From NCBI RefSeq assembly GCF_004794465.1, contig NZ_SSDJ01000156.1, positions 1 to 64,000 of the forward strand: a DNA stretch of 64,000 bases. Direction: 5' to 3'. The first letter of the stretch is position 1. Every line of letters starts with the position of its first letter. The translations under genes were made by a program, and so were the position numbers. The DNA comes from Microbacterium sp. K24 (lineage in GTDB: Bacteria > Actinomycetota > Actinomycetes > Actinomycetales > Microbacteriaceae). Shown here piece after piece: positions 40,255 through 47,782 of this stretch. The notes under the pieces are model-generated. The model was not told where the DNA came from and ran no database searches. It was given only the letters and a program-made list of their open reading frames with translations.

Positions 40255-41390
40255 CGGGCGCCCGCAACCGGACGGCGCTCTTCGCCGCGTTCGCGAGCCT
40301 CGGTGTCACCGCCGCGTTCGTGCCCGCCGCACTCCCCTCGGCGGAGCGGATGCTCTCGGCCGAGCTCAGCGCGGCCGTGCCTGCACTCTTCGCCGGACTG
40401 CTCGTCGGCGTGCTGCTCTCGGGGCCGCTGCTCGTGCGTCGACCGGCGCGGACGACGCTGATCCTGGGCAGCGCGCTGCAGGCGATCTCCCTCGTCGCGG
40501 GGGTGTGGGCCGGTCATCCGACGGTCTTCCTCGCCGCCGCGGCGCTGGCAGGACTCGGGTTCGGTCTCGTCGAGGCCGCAGGTTCCGTCGCGGCCAAGAC
40601 GGCGGCGACCGGCAGCGCGACCGGACTGCTCAGTGCGCTCCTGGGCACCGTGGCCGTGTGCGCCGCGCTCACTCCGCTCGCCGTGGCCGCCGGATCCGAG
40701 GCGCTGCCCGTGCTCAGCATCCTCGCCGTCGTCCCGCTCGTGACCATCGTCCTCCTCGCCGGAGGGGAAGAACCGTCGCCGTCGGATGCGCCGACGCGTC
40801 GAGACCTGCGCGGGCTGGCCGCTCTGCTCCCCTTCGCGGTCGCTCTTCCTCTCTACGTCGGCGTCGAGACCGTGCTGTCCGGTTGGTCGGCGGTGATCCC
40901 GGAGCGCGCGCTGGCGCTCGACCCCGCCGCTGCCGCGCTCGGGACCTCCGCGTTCTGGGCACTGATGGCACTCGGTCGGTTCGGCGCGGCGGCTCTGCGG
41001 ACGGCGTCCGTCTCCCCGGTCGCGATCCTTGCCGTCGGCACGTTCGGCGCGGCCTGCCTGATGGCCGTCGCCGGGACGCTGGTCGACCGGGCGCCGGAGG
41101 GCGCTCTCCTCGCGCTCGCGGCATCCGTCGTCCTCCTCGCGCCGAGCTACGGCCTGATCGTCGGGCTCGCCCTCGACCGGCTCGACGCCGCACGCAGCGC
41201 AGCGGTGACGGGAGCCCTCGTGGCGTGCGGAGCCGTCGGCGGCACGTTCGTCCCGACCCTGGTGCTGCTCATCGGCCGCGACCCGGCGTCGAGCACGACA
41301 CTGATCGTCTCGGCTGCGCTGTGCGCCGTCGTGCCGGTGCTGGTGCTGGTCGCCGCGCGGGCGGGGCGACGTGCACCGACCCGGCCCTGA
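40251..41390 (+). CDS. MFS transporter coupled to the RpiR regulator gene
   Basis: A 379-residue protein with about 12 hydrophobic helices and short loops, ending in a basic tail. The first half contains VPALFAGLLVGVLLSGPLLVRR and the second half VGVETVLSGWSAVIPE, resembling the small-solute/sugar MFS group with an acidic residue in helix 7 (VGVE). No substrate motif is clear. The GTG start at 40251 overlaps the RpiR stop by 4 nt, so both are made together. It may export a by-product or import a free sugar in the same pathway, but that is inference from context. Confidence 0.82.
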   Translation: MTGARNRTALFAAFASLGVTAAFVPAALPSAERMLSAELSAAVPALFAGLLVGVLLSGPLLVRRPARTTLILGSALQAISLVAGVWAGHPTVFLAAAALAGLGFGLVEAAGSVAAKTAATGSATGLLSALLGTVAVCAALTPLAVAAGSEALPVLSILAVVPLVTIVLLAGGEEPSPSDAPTRRDLRGLAALLPFAVALPLYVGVETVLSGWSAVIPERALALDPAAAALGTSAFWALMALGRFGAAALRTASVSPVAILAVGTFGAACLMAVAGTLVDRAPEGALLALAASVVLLAPSYGLIVGLALDRLDAARSAAVTGALVACGAVGGTFVPTLVLLIGRDPASSTTLIVSAALCAVVPVLVLVAARAGRRAPTRP

Positions 41391-41527
41391 CGGCCCGACT
41401 GCTCCTCCACGATCGCGCATGTCCCCGGGTTGTTCACCGATACCGATATACAGCGCTTCCGCCGTGGAGAAACAGCGTAGTTTCGCTGGCAAACCCGTCG
41501 TTCGCATCGCAGACTGGAGCCGTGTAC

Positions 41528-41830
41528 GTGTCCATCGAAACCCTGACGATCGTGCTCAGTGCGGTCGGCATCGTGCTGACCCTCGGCGCGAGCCTCTTCA
41601 CCGGCTTCACCTGGGTCGTGCGTCACTTCGACGACCGCATCGACGCCGTCCATGAGAAGCTCACCACCCGCATCGACGCCGTCGAAGAGAAACTCACCAC
41701 CCGCATCGACGCCGTCGATCTGAAGCTCGCCACGCGCATCGACAACCTCGCGGTCGAGGTCGTCGACGTGAAGATCGCGATCGCGCGGCTCGAAGGCCCC
41801 CCTCGTCATCTCGCGACCGCGTCTCGCTGA
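41528..41830 (+). CDS. Small membrane-anchored coiled-coil protein with 11-residue repeats
   Basis: A 100-residue protein: one N-terminal hydrophobic helix (about residues 4-28, LTIVLSAVGIVLTLGASLF) followed by four tandem 11-residue units of the form RIDAVxxKLTT (residues 38-81: RIDAVHEKLTT, RIDAVEEKLTT, RIDAVDLKLAT, RIDNLAVEVVD). Hydrophobic spacing of 3-4-4 is the hendecad pattern of a right-handed coiled coil, so it probably forms an oligomeric rod in the cytosol. I start at the GTG at 41528, which has GGAG 8 nt upstream; a GTG at 41522 is possible. The 137 nt before it hold only weak promoter-like sequence. I recognise no family. Confidence 0.65.
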   Translation: MSIETLTIVLSAVGIVLTLGASLFTGFTWVVRHFDDRIDAVHEKLTTRIDAVEEKLTTRIDAVDLKLATRIDNLAVEVVDVKIAIARLEGPPRHLATASR

Positions 41831-41861
41831 CACCCGGGCACGGTTGCCGACGTCGGAGTCG

Positions 41862-42764
41862 CTAGCGCAGGACGAGCGCCGCGGCGCCGATGAGCGGACC
41901 TTCGTCCCCCAGCCCCGACCGCACGACCCGCGCCTTGCGCGAGTACTCGTGCGCGGCGTTCGCAGTGAGAGCCTGCTGCACGAGGTCGATGTAGTCCGGC
42001 GAGACGCGCGAGAATCCTCCGCCGATGGCGACCGTGTCGAGATCGACGAGGGTCGCGGCATCGGCCAGCGCCTCCCCCACCGCTTTCGCCGAGCGCTCGA
42101 TCGCGGCGCGCGCGACGGCGACTCCGGCCGCGGCATCCCGAGCGAGGTCTTCGCCGGTCGCCCCGTTCCAGCCCTGCTGCTGCGCCCAGGCAGCACTCGC
42201 CGGGCCCGAAGCGATCTCCTCGAGCGTCAGGCCGCCCTCCCGGCGCACCTGGCCCAGATGGCCGGCATTGCCGGTGGCGCCGGGGATATACGCACCGTTC
42301 ACGACGAAGCCGCCGCCGACACCCGTCGACACGACGATCGACAGCGAGGCACCGGCATCCTGCGTCGCGCCGAGCCACGATTCGGCGAGCGCCAGGGCGC
42401 CGCCGTCGTGGCCGAGCACGGTCGGCACCTCGCACCCCAGACCGGCGGATGCCGCCTCGCGCACGGCCGCGGCCAGGCCGAAGCCCCGCGCCAGCGGCAT
42501 GTTCACCGGCATGATCGCACCGGCGATGCGGTCGATCGGTCCGGCGCTCCCCGCACCGGCGCCGACGATGTCGGCCCCCTCCGGCAGCGCGGCGAGCGCA
42601 TGTGCGACGATCGCCTGCACGGCGGCGGTCAGCGACTCGAACGTGGCCTCGCGACCGGTCGCCTGCCGACTGCGACTGCCCGCGACCAGCACACCGTCTT
42701 CGCCGACGAGGGCGGCCTCCATCTTGGTGCCGCCCACATCGACGGCCAGGGCGTAGCGCGTCAC
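41862..42764 (-). CDS. ROK-family sugar kinase-like protein lacking the zinc motif
   Basis: A 300-residue protein of the actin-like ATPase fold. Phosphate 1 loop is LAVDVGGTKMEAALV, phosphate 2 is SIVVSTGVGGGFVVNGAYI, and the ROK-type catalytic GHDGGALALAE and GATGNAGHLGQV segments are present. Where ROK proteins normally carry the CxCGxxGCxE zinc site after the GH motif, this one reads VRREGGLTLEEIASGPA, so the zinc loop is missing. It may still phosphorylate a hexose or amino sugar. The GTG start overlaps the pyrE stop (GTGA at 42761-42764). Confidence 0.82.
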   Translation of the reverse strand: MTRYALAVDVGGTKMEAALVGEDGVLVAGSRSRQATGREATFESLTAAVQAIVAHALAALPEGADIVGAGAGSAGPIDRIAGAIMPVNMPLARGFGLAAAVREAASAGLGCEVPTVLGHDGGALALAESWLGATQDAGASLSIVVSTGVGGGFVVNGAYIPGATGNAGHLGQVRREGGLTLEEIASGPASAAWAQQQGWNGATGEDLARDAAAGVAVARAAIERSAKAVGEALADAATLVDLDTVAIGGGFSRVSPDYIDLVQQALTANAAHEYSRKARVVRSGLGDEGPLIGAAALVLR

Positions 42765-43321
42765 TGCGGGTCGAGTCCGAGGTCGTCGAGATCGAAGGCC
42801 GCGCGCCATTCGAGGCCCTCTGCTTCGATCGCGGCCTGCGCACCGGTCTTGCGGTCGACGATCACGGCGACGGCGACGATCTCGGCACCTTCGCGACGCA
42901 GCGCTTCGACCGCTTTGAGTGCGGACTGCCCGGTCGTCGAGGTGTCTTCGAGCACGACGACGCGCTTGCCCTTGACGTCGGCGCCCTCGATCTGGCGGCC
43001 ACGGCCGTGGTCCTTCGGCTCCTTGCGCACGACGAACGCATCGAGCGGGCGATCGGCGGCGACCGAGGCGTGCAGCACCGAGTTCGCGATCGGATCGGCG
43101 CCGAGGGTCAGGCCTCCGACGGCGACGATGTCGAGGTCACCGATGAGGTCGAGCATGATGCGACCGATCGCGGGAGCGGCGCGGTGATCGAGGGTGAGCT
43201 TGCGCATATCGACGTAGTACGTCGCCTTCTTGCCGCTGGAGAGGGTGAAGTCGCCGTGGAACACCGCCTCGTCCTTGATCAGGTCGAGAAGCGTCTGGCG
43301 GTCTGCGTCGAGTGCGGTCAC
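42761..43321 (-). CDS. pyrE: Orotate phosphoribosyltransferase
   Basis: A 186-residue type I phosphoribosyltransferase that joins orotate and PRPP in UMP synthesis. It shows GDFTLSSGKKATYYVDMRKL, FVVRKEPKDHGRGRQIEG (flexible loop) and the PRPP motif VVVLEDTSTTGQSALKAVEAL. A longer frame is open upstream, but I start at the GTG at 43321 because TACACT lies 7 nt ahead and the usual OPRT N-terminus begins there. The ROK gene overlaps its stop. Confidence 0.95.
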   Translation of the reverse strand: MTALDADRQTLLDLIKDEAVFHGDFTLSSGKKATYYVDMRKLTLDHRAAPAIGRIMLDLIGDLDIVAVGGLTLGADPIANSVLHASVAADRPLDAFVVRKEPKDHGRGRQIEGADVKGKRVVVLEDTSTTGQSALKAVEALRREGAEIVAVAVIVDRKTGAQAAIEAEGLEWRAAFDLDDLGLDPQ

Positions 43322-43328
43322 GGCATCC

Positions 43329-43334
43329 AGTGTA
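43329..43334 (-). promoter_or_regulatory. -10 box of leaderless pyrE
   Basis: TACACT on the minus strand with a 7-nt spacer to the GTG at 43321. Confidence 0.5.
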
Positions 43335-43343
43335 GGAGGCGTG

Positions 43344-43373
43344 TTGGACCTGCTCCGCTCGATGACATATGAT
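43344..43373 (+). promoter_or_regulatory. Strong promoter upstream of the glcG-like/malate synthase genes
   Basis: TTGGAC (43344-43349) and TATGAT (43368-43373) are 18 nt apart, the best sigma-70-like pair I see in this window. The expected start of transcription coincides with an ATG at 43380 that opens an 8-codon ORF. Confidence 0.65.
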
Positions 43374-43379
43374 TCCGTC

Positions 43380-43406
43380 ATGCGGAAGTTCGCATTCGCT
43401 GTGTGA
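43380..43406 (+). CDS. Leaderless 8-residue upstream ORF (possible leader peptide)
   Basis: The ATG is 6 nt after the TATGAT -10 box, the same geometry as the leaderless genes in this window. It encodes MRKFAFAV and stops at 43404-43406, 28 nt before the glcG-like start. Too short to be a normal protein; it may modulate translation of the next gene. Without expression data its use is uncertain. Confidence 0.4.
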   Translation: MRKFAFAV

Positions 43407-43434
43407 ATAGTTGAGATCGAAAAGAGGCGACATC

Positions 43435-43866
43435 ATGTCTACCCACCGCCAGATCGCCGCGATCAACTACGAGACGGCCGCGCGCGCCGTCGCCATCGCG
43501 ATGGAAGTGGGCGAGAGCCGCGGCGTGAAGACCGTCATCGCCGTCGCCGATCCCTCGATGACTCTCATCGCCTACGGCATGACCGACGGCGCCACCCCGC
43601 ACAGCGCCGAGACCAGCCGCCGCAAGGCCGCCACCTCGGCATCCACCCGTCGCCGCACCGGGATGATCCCGGAAGCGCTCAGCATCACCCTGCCTCTCGC
43701 CACCGGCAGCACGCTCACGACCGTCGACGGAGGCGTGCCGATCTTCTTCGACGACGTGCACGTCGGCGGACTGGGCGTCGCCGGCGGGACGCCGGCGCAG
43801 GATGCCGAGATCGCCCTGGAGACCCTGCAGCGCCTCGGCGCCCGAACAGAAGGAATGCTGACATGA
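43435..43866 (+). CDS. GlcG/HbpS-family protein
   Basis: A 143-residue protein of the GlcG/HbpS (DUF336) family. It contains [40 protein letters not shown], the [13 protein letters not shown] helix and the C-terminal [21 protein letters not shown], all family blocks. GlcG is encoded with glycolate-oxidation genes and HbpS binds heme, but a common activity is not established. The ATG at 43435 has AGAGG upstream. Its stop overlaps the malate synthase start (ATGA), so the pair is coupled, echoing the glcG-glcB order of the E. coli glycolate operon. Confidence 0.88.
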   Translation: MSTHRQIAAINYETAARAVAIAMEVGESRGVKTVIAVADPSMTLIAYGMTDGATPHSAETSRRKAATSASTRRRTGMIPEALSITLPLATGSTLTTVDGGVPIFFDDVHVGGLGVAGGTPAQDAEIALETLQRLGARTEGMLT

Positions 43867-46055
43867 CGTCGTACCTCACCCGTGCCGACCTTTCGGTGGC
43901 TGCACCGATCGTCGAGTTCGCCGAGGCCTCGCTCGCCGACGCCTCGCGCGACCCCGAGGACTTCTGGACCGGCGTGAGCGCGATCATCCATGATCTCGGC
44001 CCCCGGAACGCGCAGCTCCTGCAGAGACGCGACGAGCTGCAGCAGCGCATCGACGCCTTCCATCGGGCGAACCCCGGAGCACCCGACCGGGACGCGTACC
44101 GGTCGCTGCTCGCCGACATCGGCTACCTCGCGCCCGACCCGGGCGACGTCTCCATCACGACCGAGAACGTCGACCCCGAGATCGCGACGATGGCCGGACC
44201 CCAGCTGGTCGTGCCGCTGCTGAACGCGCGCTTCGCGCTGAACGCCGCGAACGCCCGCTGGGGTTCGCTGTACGACGCGCTCTATGGCACCGACGCGATC
44301 GACCAGACCGGGGACCTGGCCCCGGGAGCGCAGCAAAACCCGGTTCGGGCGGCCGCGGTCGTCGCTCGCGGCCGCGCCTTCCTCGACGAGATCGCCCCGC
44401 TCACCGCAGGCTCGCACGGCGACGCGACCGCCTATCGGGTGGATGCCGACGGGCTGGCGATCGAAACCCCGGGCGGCATCCGTCGTCTGTCCGCTCCCGA
44501 AGGATTCATCGGCTTCACCGGCGACGCCGCCTCCCCCACCGCCGTGCTGCTCCGACACCACGGGCTGCACGCCGAGATCGTGATCGACCACGAGGGCGAG
44601 ATCGGTCGCACCGAAGAGGCCGGCGTGCAGGACATCCTGCTCGAGTCGGCGCTCACGGCGATCCTCGACCTGGAGGACTCGGTCGCCGCGGTCGACGCCG
44701 ACGACAAGGCCCTCGGCTACCGCAACTGGCGCGGGTTCATGGACGGCACGCTCACCGAATCCGTCACGAAGAACGGGCGCACGTTCACGCGCGAGCTCGC
44801 CCCCGACCGCACCTACCGCACGGTCGACGGCGACGAGGTGACCCTGCCCGGTCGTGCCGTGCTCTTCGTGCGCAACGTCGGACACCTCATGCGCACCGAC
44901 GCCGTGCTCGACCGCGACGGCGAACCGACATTCGAGGGCATCCTCGACGCGATCATGACCGCGCTGGGCAGCATCCCCGAGCTCGAAGGACCGCACGGCG
45001 GACGCAACTCGCGCACCGGGTCGATGTACATCGTGAAGCCCAAGATGCACGGCCCCGAGGAGGTCGCCTTCGCGGCTGAGCTCTTCACCCGCGTGGAGCA
45101 GCTGCTCGGCCTGCCGCCCCGCACGATGAAGGTCGGCATCATGGACGAGGAGCGCCGCACCTCGGTGAATCTCAAGGCCGCCATCGCGGCGGCATCCGAT
45201 CGCGTCGTCTTCATCAACACGGGGTTCCTGGATCGCACGGGCGATGAGATCCACACGTCGCTGCACGCGGGGCCGTTCCTGCCCAAGGCGGGGATCAAGG
45301 CGCAGCCGTTCATGGCGGCCTACGAGGCGCGCAACGTCGCGATCGGGCTGGCCGCCGGACTCGGCGGTCGTGCGCAGATCGGCAAGGGCATGTGGGCGGA
45401 GCCCGATCTCATGCACGACATGCTCGAGAAGAAGATCGCGCACGTGCGGTCCGGCGCCTCCACCGCGTGGGTGCCGTCGCCGACGGCGGCCACGCTGCAC
45501 GCCCTGCACTACCACCAGGTCGATCCGTTCGCGGTGCGGGAGACGCTCCCTCCGGTCGATGACAGCAGCCTCGACGTCCTGCTCACGCCGCCCCTCGCCG
45601 GCGACGGAGACCTCGCGCCCGAGGTCGTGGCCGACGAGATCGACAACAATGTGCAGTCGATCCTCGGGTACGTCGTGCGCTGGATCGATCAGGGCATCGG
45701 CGTCTCGAAGGTGCCCGACATCCACGGCGTCGGCCTCATGGAGGACCGGGCGACCCTGCGCATCTCGAGCCAGCTGCTGGCCAACTGGCTGGCGCACGGT
45801 GTCATCACCGAGGAGCAGATCGACGACAGCCTGCGCCGCCTGGCACCGGTCGTCGACGCGCAGAACGCCGGCGACGCGGCCTACGAACCGCTGGCGTTCG
45901 CCGAGAGTGAGCAGCCCGGGATCGCCTACACCGCCGCCCGACGTCTGATCGTCGAGGGTGCGGCGCAGCCGAGCGGATACACCGAGCCGCTGCTGCACGG
46001 CCTTCGGCGCGAGAAGAAGGCACAGCAGGCGGCTGCTGTCGGAGCCCGCAACTAG
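43863..46055 (+). CDS. glcB: Malate synthase G
   Basis: A 730-residue monomeric malate synthase, the usual length of isoform G. It condenses glyoxylate with acetyl-CoA to malate. Recognisable stretches are [60 protein letters not shown] with the glyoxylate-binding Arg region after it, [20 protein letters not shown] and [21 protein letters not shown]. It overlaps the GlcG-like gene by 4 nt, so both serve glycolate/glyoxylate use. xthA follows 9 nt later, but has its own -10 box overlapping this gene's stop codon. Confidence 0.97.
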   Translation: MTSYLTRADLSVAAPIVEFAEASLADASRDPEDFWTGVSAIIHDLGPRNAQLLQRRDELQQRIDAFHRANPGAPDRDAYRSLLADIGYLAPDPGDVSITTENVDPEIATMAGPQLVVPLLNARFALNAANARWGSLYDALYGTDAIDQTGDLAPGAQQNPVRAAAVVARGRAFLDEIAPLTAGSHGDATAYRVDADGLAIETPGGIRRLSAPEGFIGFTGDAASPTAVLLRHHGLHAEIVIDHEGEIGRTEEAGVQDILLESALTAILDLEDSVAAVDADDKALGYRNWRGFMDGTLTESVTKNGRTFTRELAPDRTYRTVDGDEVTLPGRAVLFVRNVGHLMRTDAVLDRDGEPTFEGILDAIMTALGSIPELEGPHGGRNSRTGSMYIVKPKMHGPEEVAFAAELFTRVEQLLGLPPRTMKVGIMDEERRTSVNLKAAIAAASDRVVFINTGFLDRTGDEIHTSLHAGPFLPKAGIKAQPFMAAYEARNVAIGLAAGLGGRAQIGKGMWAEPDLMHDMLEKKIAHVRSGASTAWVPSPTAATLHALHYHQVDPFAVRETLPPVDDSSLDVLLTPPLAGDGDLAPEVVADEIDNNVQSILGYVVRWIDQGIGVSKVPDIHGVGLMEDRATLRISSQLLANWLAHGVITEEQIDDSLRRLAPVVDAQNAGDAAYEPLAFAESEQPGIAYTAARRLIVEGAAQPSGYTEPLLHGLRREKKAQQAAAVGARN

Positions 46056-46058
46056 GCT
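46053..46058 (+). promoter_or_regulatory. -10 box of leaderless xthA, overlapping the glcB stop
   Basis: TAGGCT whose first three bases are the glcB stop codon; 6 nt to the ATG at 46065. Confidence 0.55.
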
Positions 46059-46064
46059 GGACGC

Positions 46065-46910
46065 ATGCGCTTGGCCACCTGGAACGTCAACTCCATCCGC
46101 ACCCGTGTCACCCGCACCGTCGAGTTCGCCGTGCGCGAAGACATCGACGTGCTGGCGATGCAAGAGGTGAAGTGCAAGCCCGAGCAGTTCCCGTACGGGC
46201 CGTTCGAAGAGGCCGGGTACCACGTCGAGGTGCACGGCCTGAACCAGTGGAACGGCGTCGCCATCGCGAGCCGTCTGCCCATCACCGACGTGCGCACCGC
46301 CTTCGGCGGGATGCCGGGCTTCGCGAAGGGGCATGAGGGGCCCGATGCTCCGCTCGAGGCCCGCGCGCTCGGCGTGATGGTCGAGGGAGTCAGGGTCTGG
46401 AGCCTGTATGTGCCCAACGGCCGCTCGCTCGAAGATCCGCACCTCGCGTACAAGCTGCACTGGCTCGAAGAGCTCAAGAAGTCGACGGCGGCCGAGCTCG
46501 CCGCGAACCCCGACCTGCCGCTGGCGCTCGTGGGCGACTTCAACATCATCCCGTTCGACCACGACAACGGCGACCCCGACATCGTGGTCGGCCGTTCCAC
46601 GCACGTCTCCCCGCCCGAGCGCGCCGCGTTCTTCGCCCTCGAAGACGCCGGGGTCACCGACGTCGTTCGCCCGCTGCTCCCCGAGGGGTACACGTACTGG
46701 GACTACCAGCGGCTGAAGTTCCCGCGCAACGAGGGAATCCGCATCGACTTCGTCCTCGGTTCGCGCACGTTCGCCGATGCCGTCACCGGCGCGTCGATCC
46801 ACCGGAACGAGCGCAAGGGCGAGCAGCCCAGCGACCACGTGCCGGTCGTCGTCGACCTCGACCTCGGCGGTGCCGATGACGACGACGACATGCCGATGAT
46901 CTTCTCCTGA
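46065..46910 (+). CDS. xthA: Exodeoxyribonuclease III-family AP endonuclease
   Basis: A 281-residue enzyme of the EEP fold that cuts DNA at abasic sites and trims 3' ends. Motifs are MRLATWNVNSIRTR at the N-terminus, DIDVLAMQEVKCK (metal-binding Glu), VWSLYVPNGRSL, LALVGDFNIIPFD (catalytic DxN) and the terminal PSDHVPVVVDL (His). Its leaderless promoter overlaps the glcB stop. The HAD gene follows after 9 nt. Symbol by family; Exo III and other EEP members differ mainly in substrate preference. Confidence 0.92.
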   Translation: MRLATWNVNSIRTRVTRTVEFAVREDIDVLAMQEVKCKPEQFPYGPFEEAGYHVEVHGLNQWNGVAIASRLPITDVRTAFGGMPGFAKGHEGPDAPLEARALGVMVEGVRVWSLYVPNGRSLEDPHLAYKLHWLEELKKSTAAELAANPDLPLALVGDFNIIPFDHDNGDPDIVVGRSTHVSPPERAAFFALEDAGVTDVVRPLLPEGYTYWDYQRLKFPRNEGIRIDFVLGSRTFADAVTGASIHRNERKGEQPSDHVPVVVDLDLGGADDDDDMPMIFS

Positions 46911-46919
46911 CACCCGCCC

Positions 46920-47723
46920 ATGCGCCTGATCGCCACGGATCTCGACGGCACACTGCTCGACTCCTCGGCGCGGGTCTCTGCACGCACACGCCGGGCGCTG
47001 GATGCTGCCCGTGATCGCGGCATCCACGTCGTGCCTGTCACCGCGCGTCAGCCGATCGGCCTGCGTGTGATCGCGGCGGATGCGGCGTTCGACGGGTGGG
47101 CGCTGTGCAGCAACGGCGCGTACGCCGTGCATCTGACCGAACGACGGATGCTGTTCGCCGAAGAGCTGCCCGCGGACACCATCCGCACGCTGGCCGAGGC
47201 GCTGCGCGCCAGCATCCCGGGCCTGCTGTTCGCGAGCGTGCGCGATGCCGGAGAGACGTTCGTGGCGCAGGAAGGATATGCGGAGATCGCAGACCTGGCC
47301 GACCACAAGCGCGCCCCGGAGACGATGGGCGGCGTCGCTTTCGATGACGTCGTGTCGGCGCCGAGCGTGAAGTTCGTGATCCGGCACGCGGAGCTCGCGC
47401 CGGCCGCACTGTTCGACACGCTGCGGTCGCTCGGTCTCACCGGTTTCGAGGCGACGCTGTCGGGTGCTCCGTTCGTGGAGGTCATGGCCGAGGGCGTCAC
47501 GAAGGCCACCGGCCTCGCGCGCCTCTGCGAGCACCTGGGGATCGATCGCACCGACGTCGTCGCGTTCGGCGATGCGCTGAACGACGTCGAGATGCTCCGC
47601 TGGGCCGGGCACGGCGTCGCCATGGCCGGTGCGGAAGACGTCGTGCACGATGCCGCCGACGAGACGACGGCGTCGAACGACGACGACGGGGTCGCCCGCG
47701 TCATCGAGCGGATGCTCGGCTGA
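46920..47723 (+). CDS. Cof-type HAD-IIB phosphatase
   Basis: A 267-residue HAD hydrolase. Motif I is LIATDLDGTLLDSSARVS, motif II VVPVTARQP, motif III is the Lys in EGVTKATGLARL, and motif IV VVAFGDALNDVEMLRWAGHGVAM. The large cap between motifs II and III places it in the Cof/YbiV group, which dephosphorylates sugar phosphates or flavin/pyridoxal phosphates. The substrate is not evident. It lies 9 nt after xthA and probably shares its transcript; the gene on the other side is convergent, 59 nt away. Confidence 0.88.
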   Translation: MRLIATDLDGTLLDSSARVSARTRRALDAARDRGIHVVPVTARQPIGLRVIAADAAFDGWALCSNGAYAVHLTERRMLFAEELPADTIRTLAEALRASIPGLLFASVRDAGETFVAQEGYAEIADLADHKRAPETMGGVAFDDVVSAPSVKFVIRHAELAPAALFDTLRSLGLTGFEATLSGAPFVEVMAEGVTKATGLARLCEHLGIDRTDVVAFGDALNDVEMLRWAGHGVAMAGAEDVVHDAADETTASNDDDGVARVIERMLG

Positions 47724-47782
47724 CCTCAGCCCTCACCGAGAAGATGCCGCCCGCGCGAGCCGCACAGGTCGCGCGAGCCGCT

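Noticed and set aside
40251..41390. The MFS gene as the murein importer (AmpG)
   Set aside because: AmpG is longer and has distinct helix motifs; this 379-residue protein lacks them, and the ABC importer in the same cluster is a better candidate.
43572..47648. A 1358-codon open frame on the minus strand
   Set aside because: It runs antisense through glcG-like, malate synthase G, xthA and part of the HAD gene, all with clear family motifs. Long antisense frames are expected in very GC-rich DNA; its protein is low-complexity Arg/Gly/Val with no domain.
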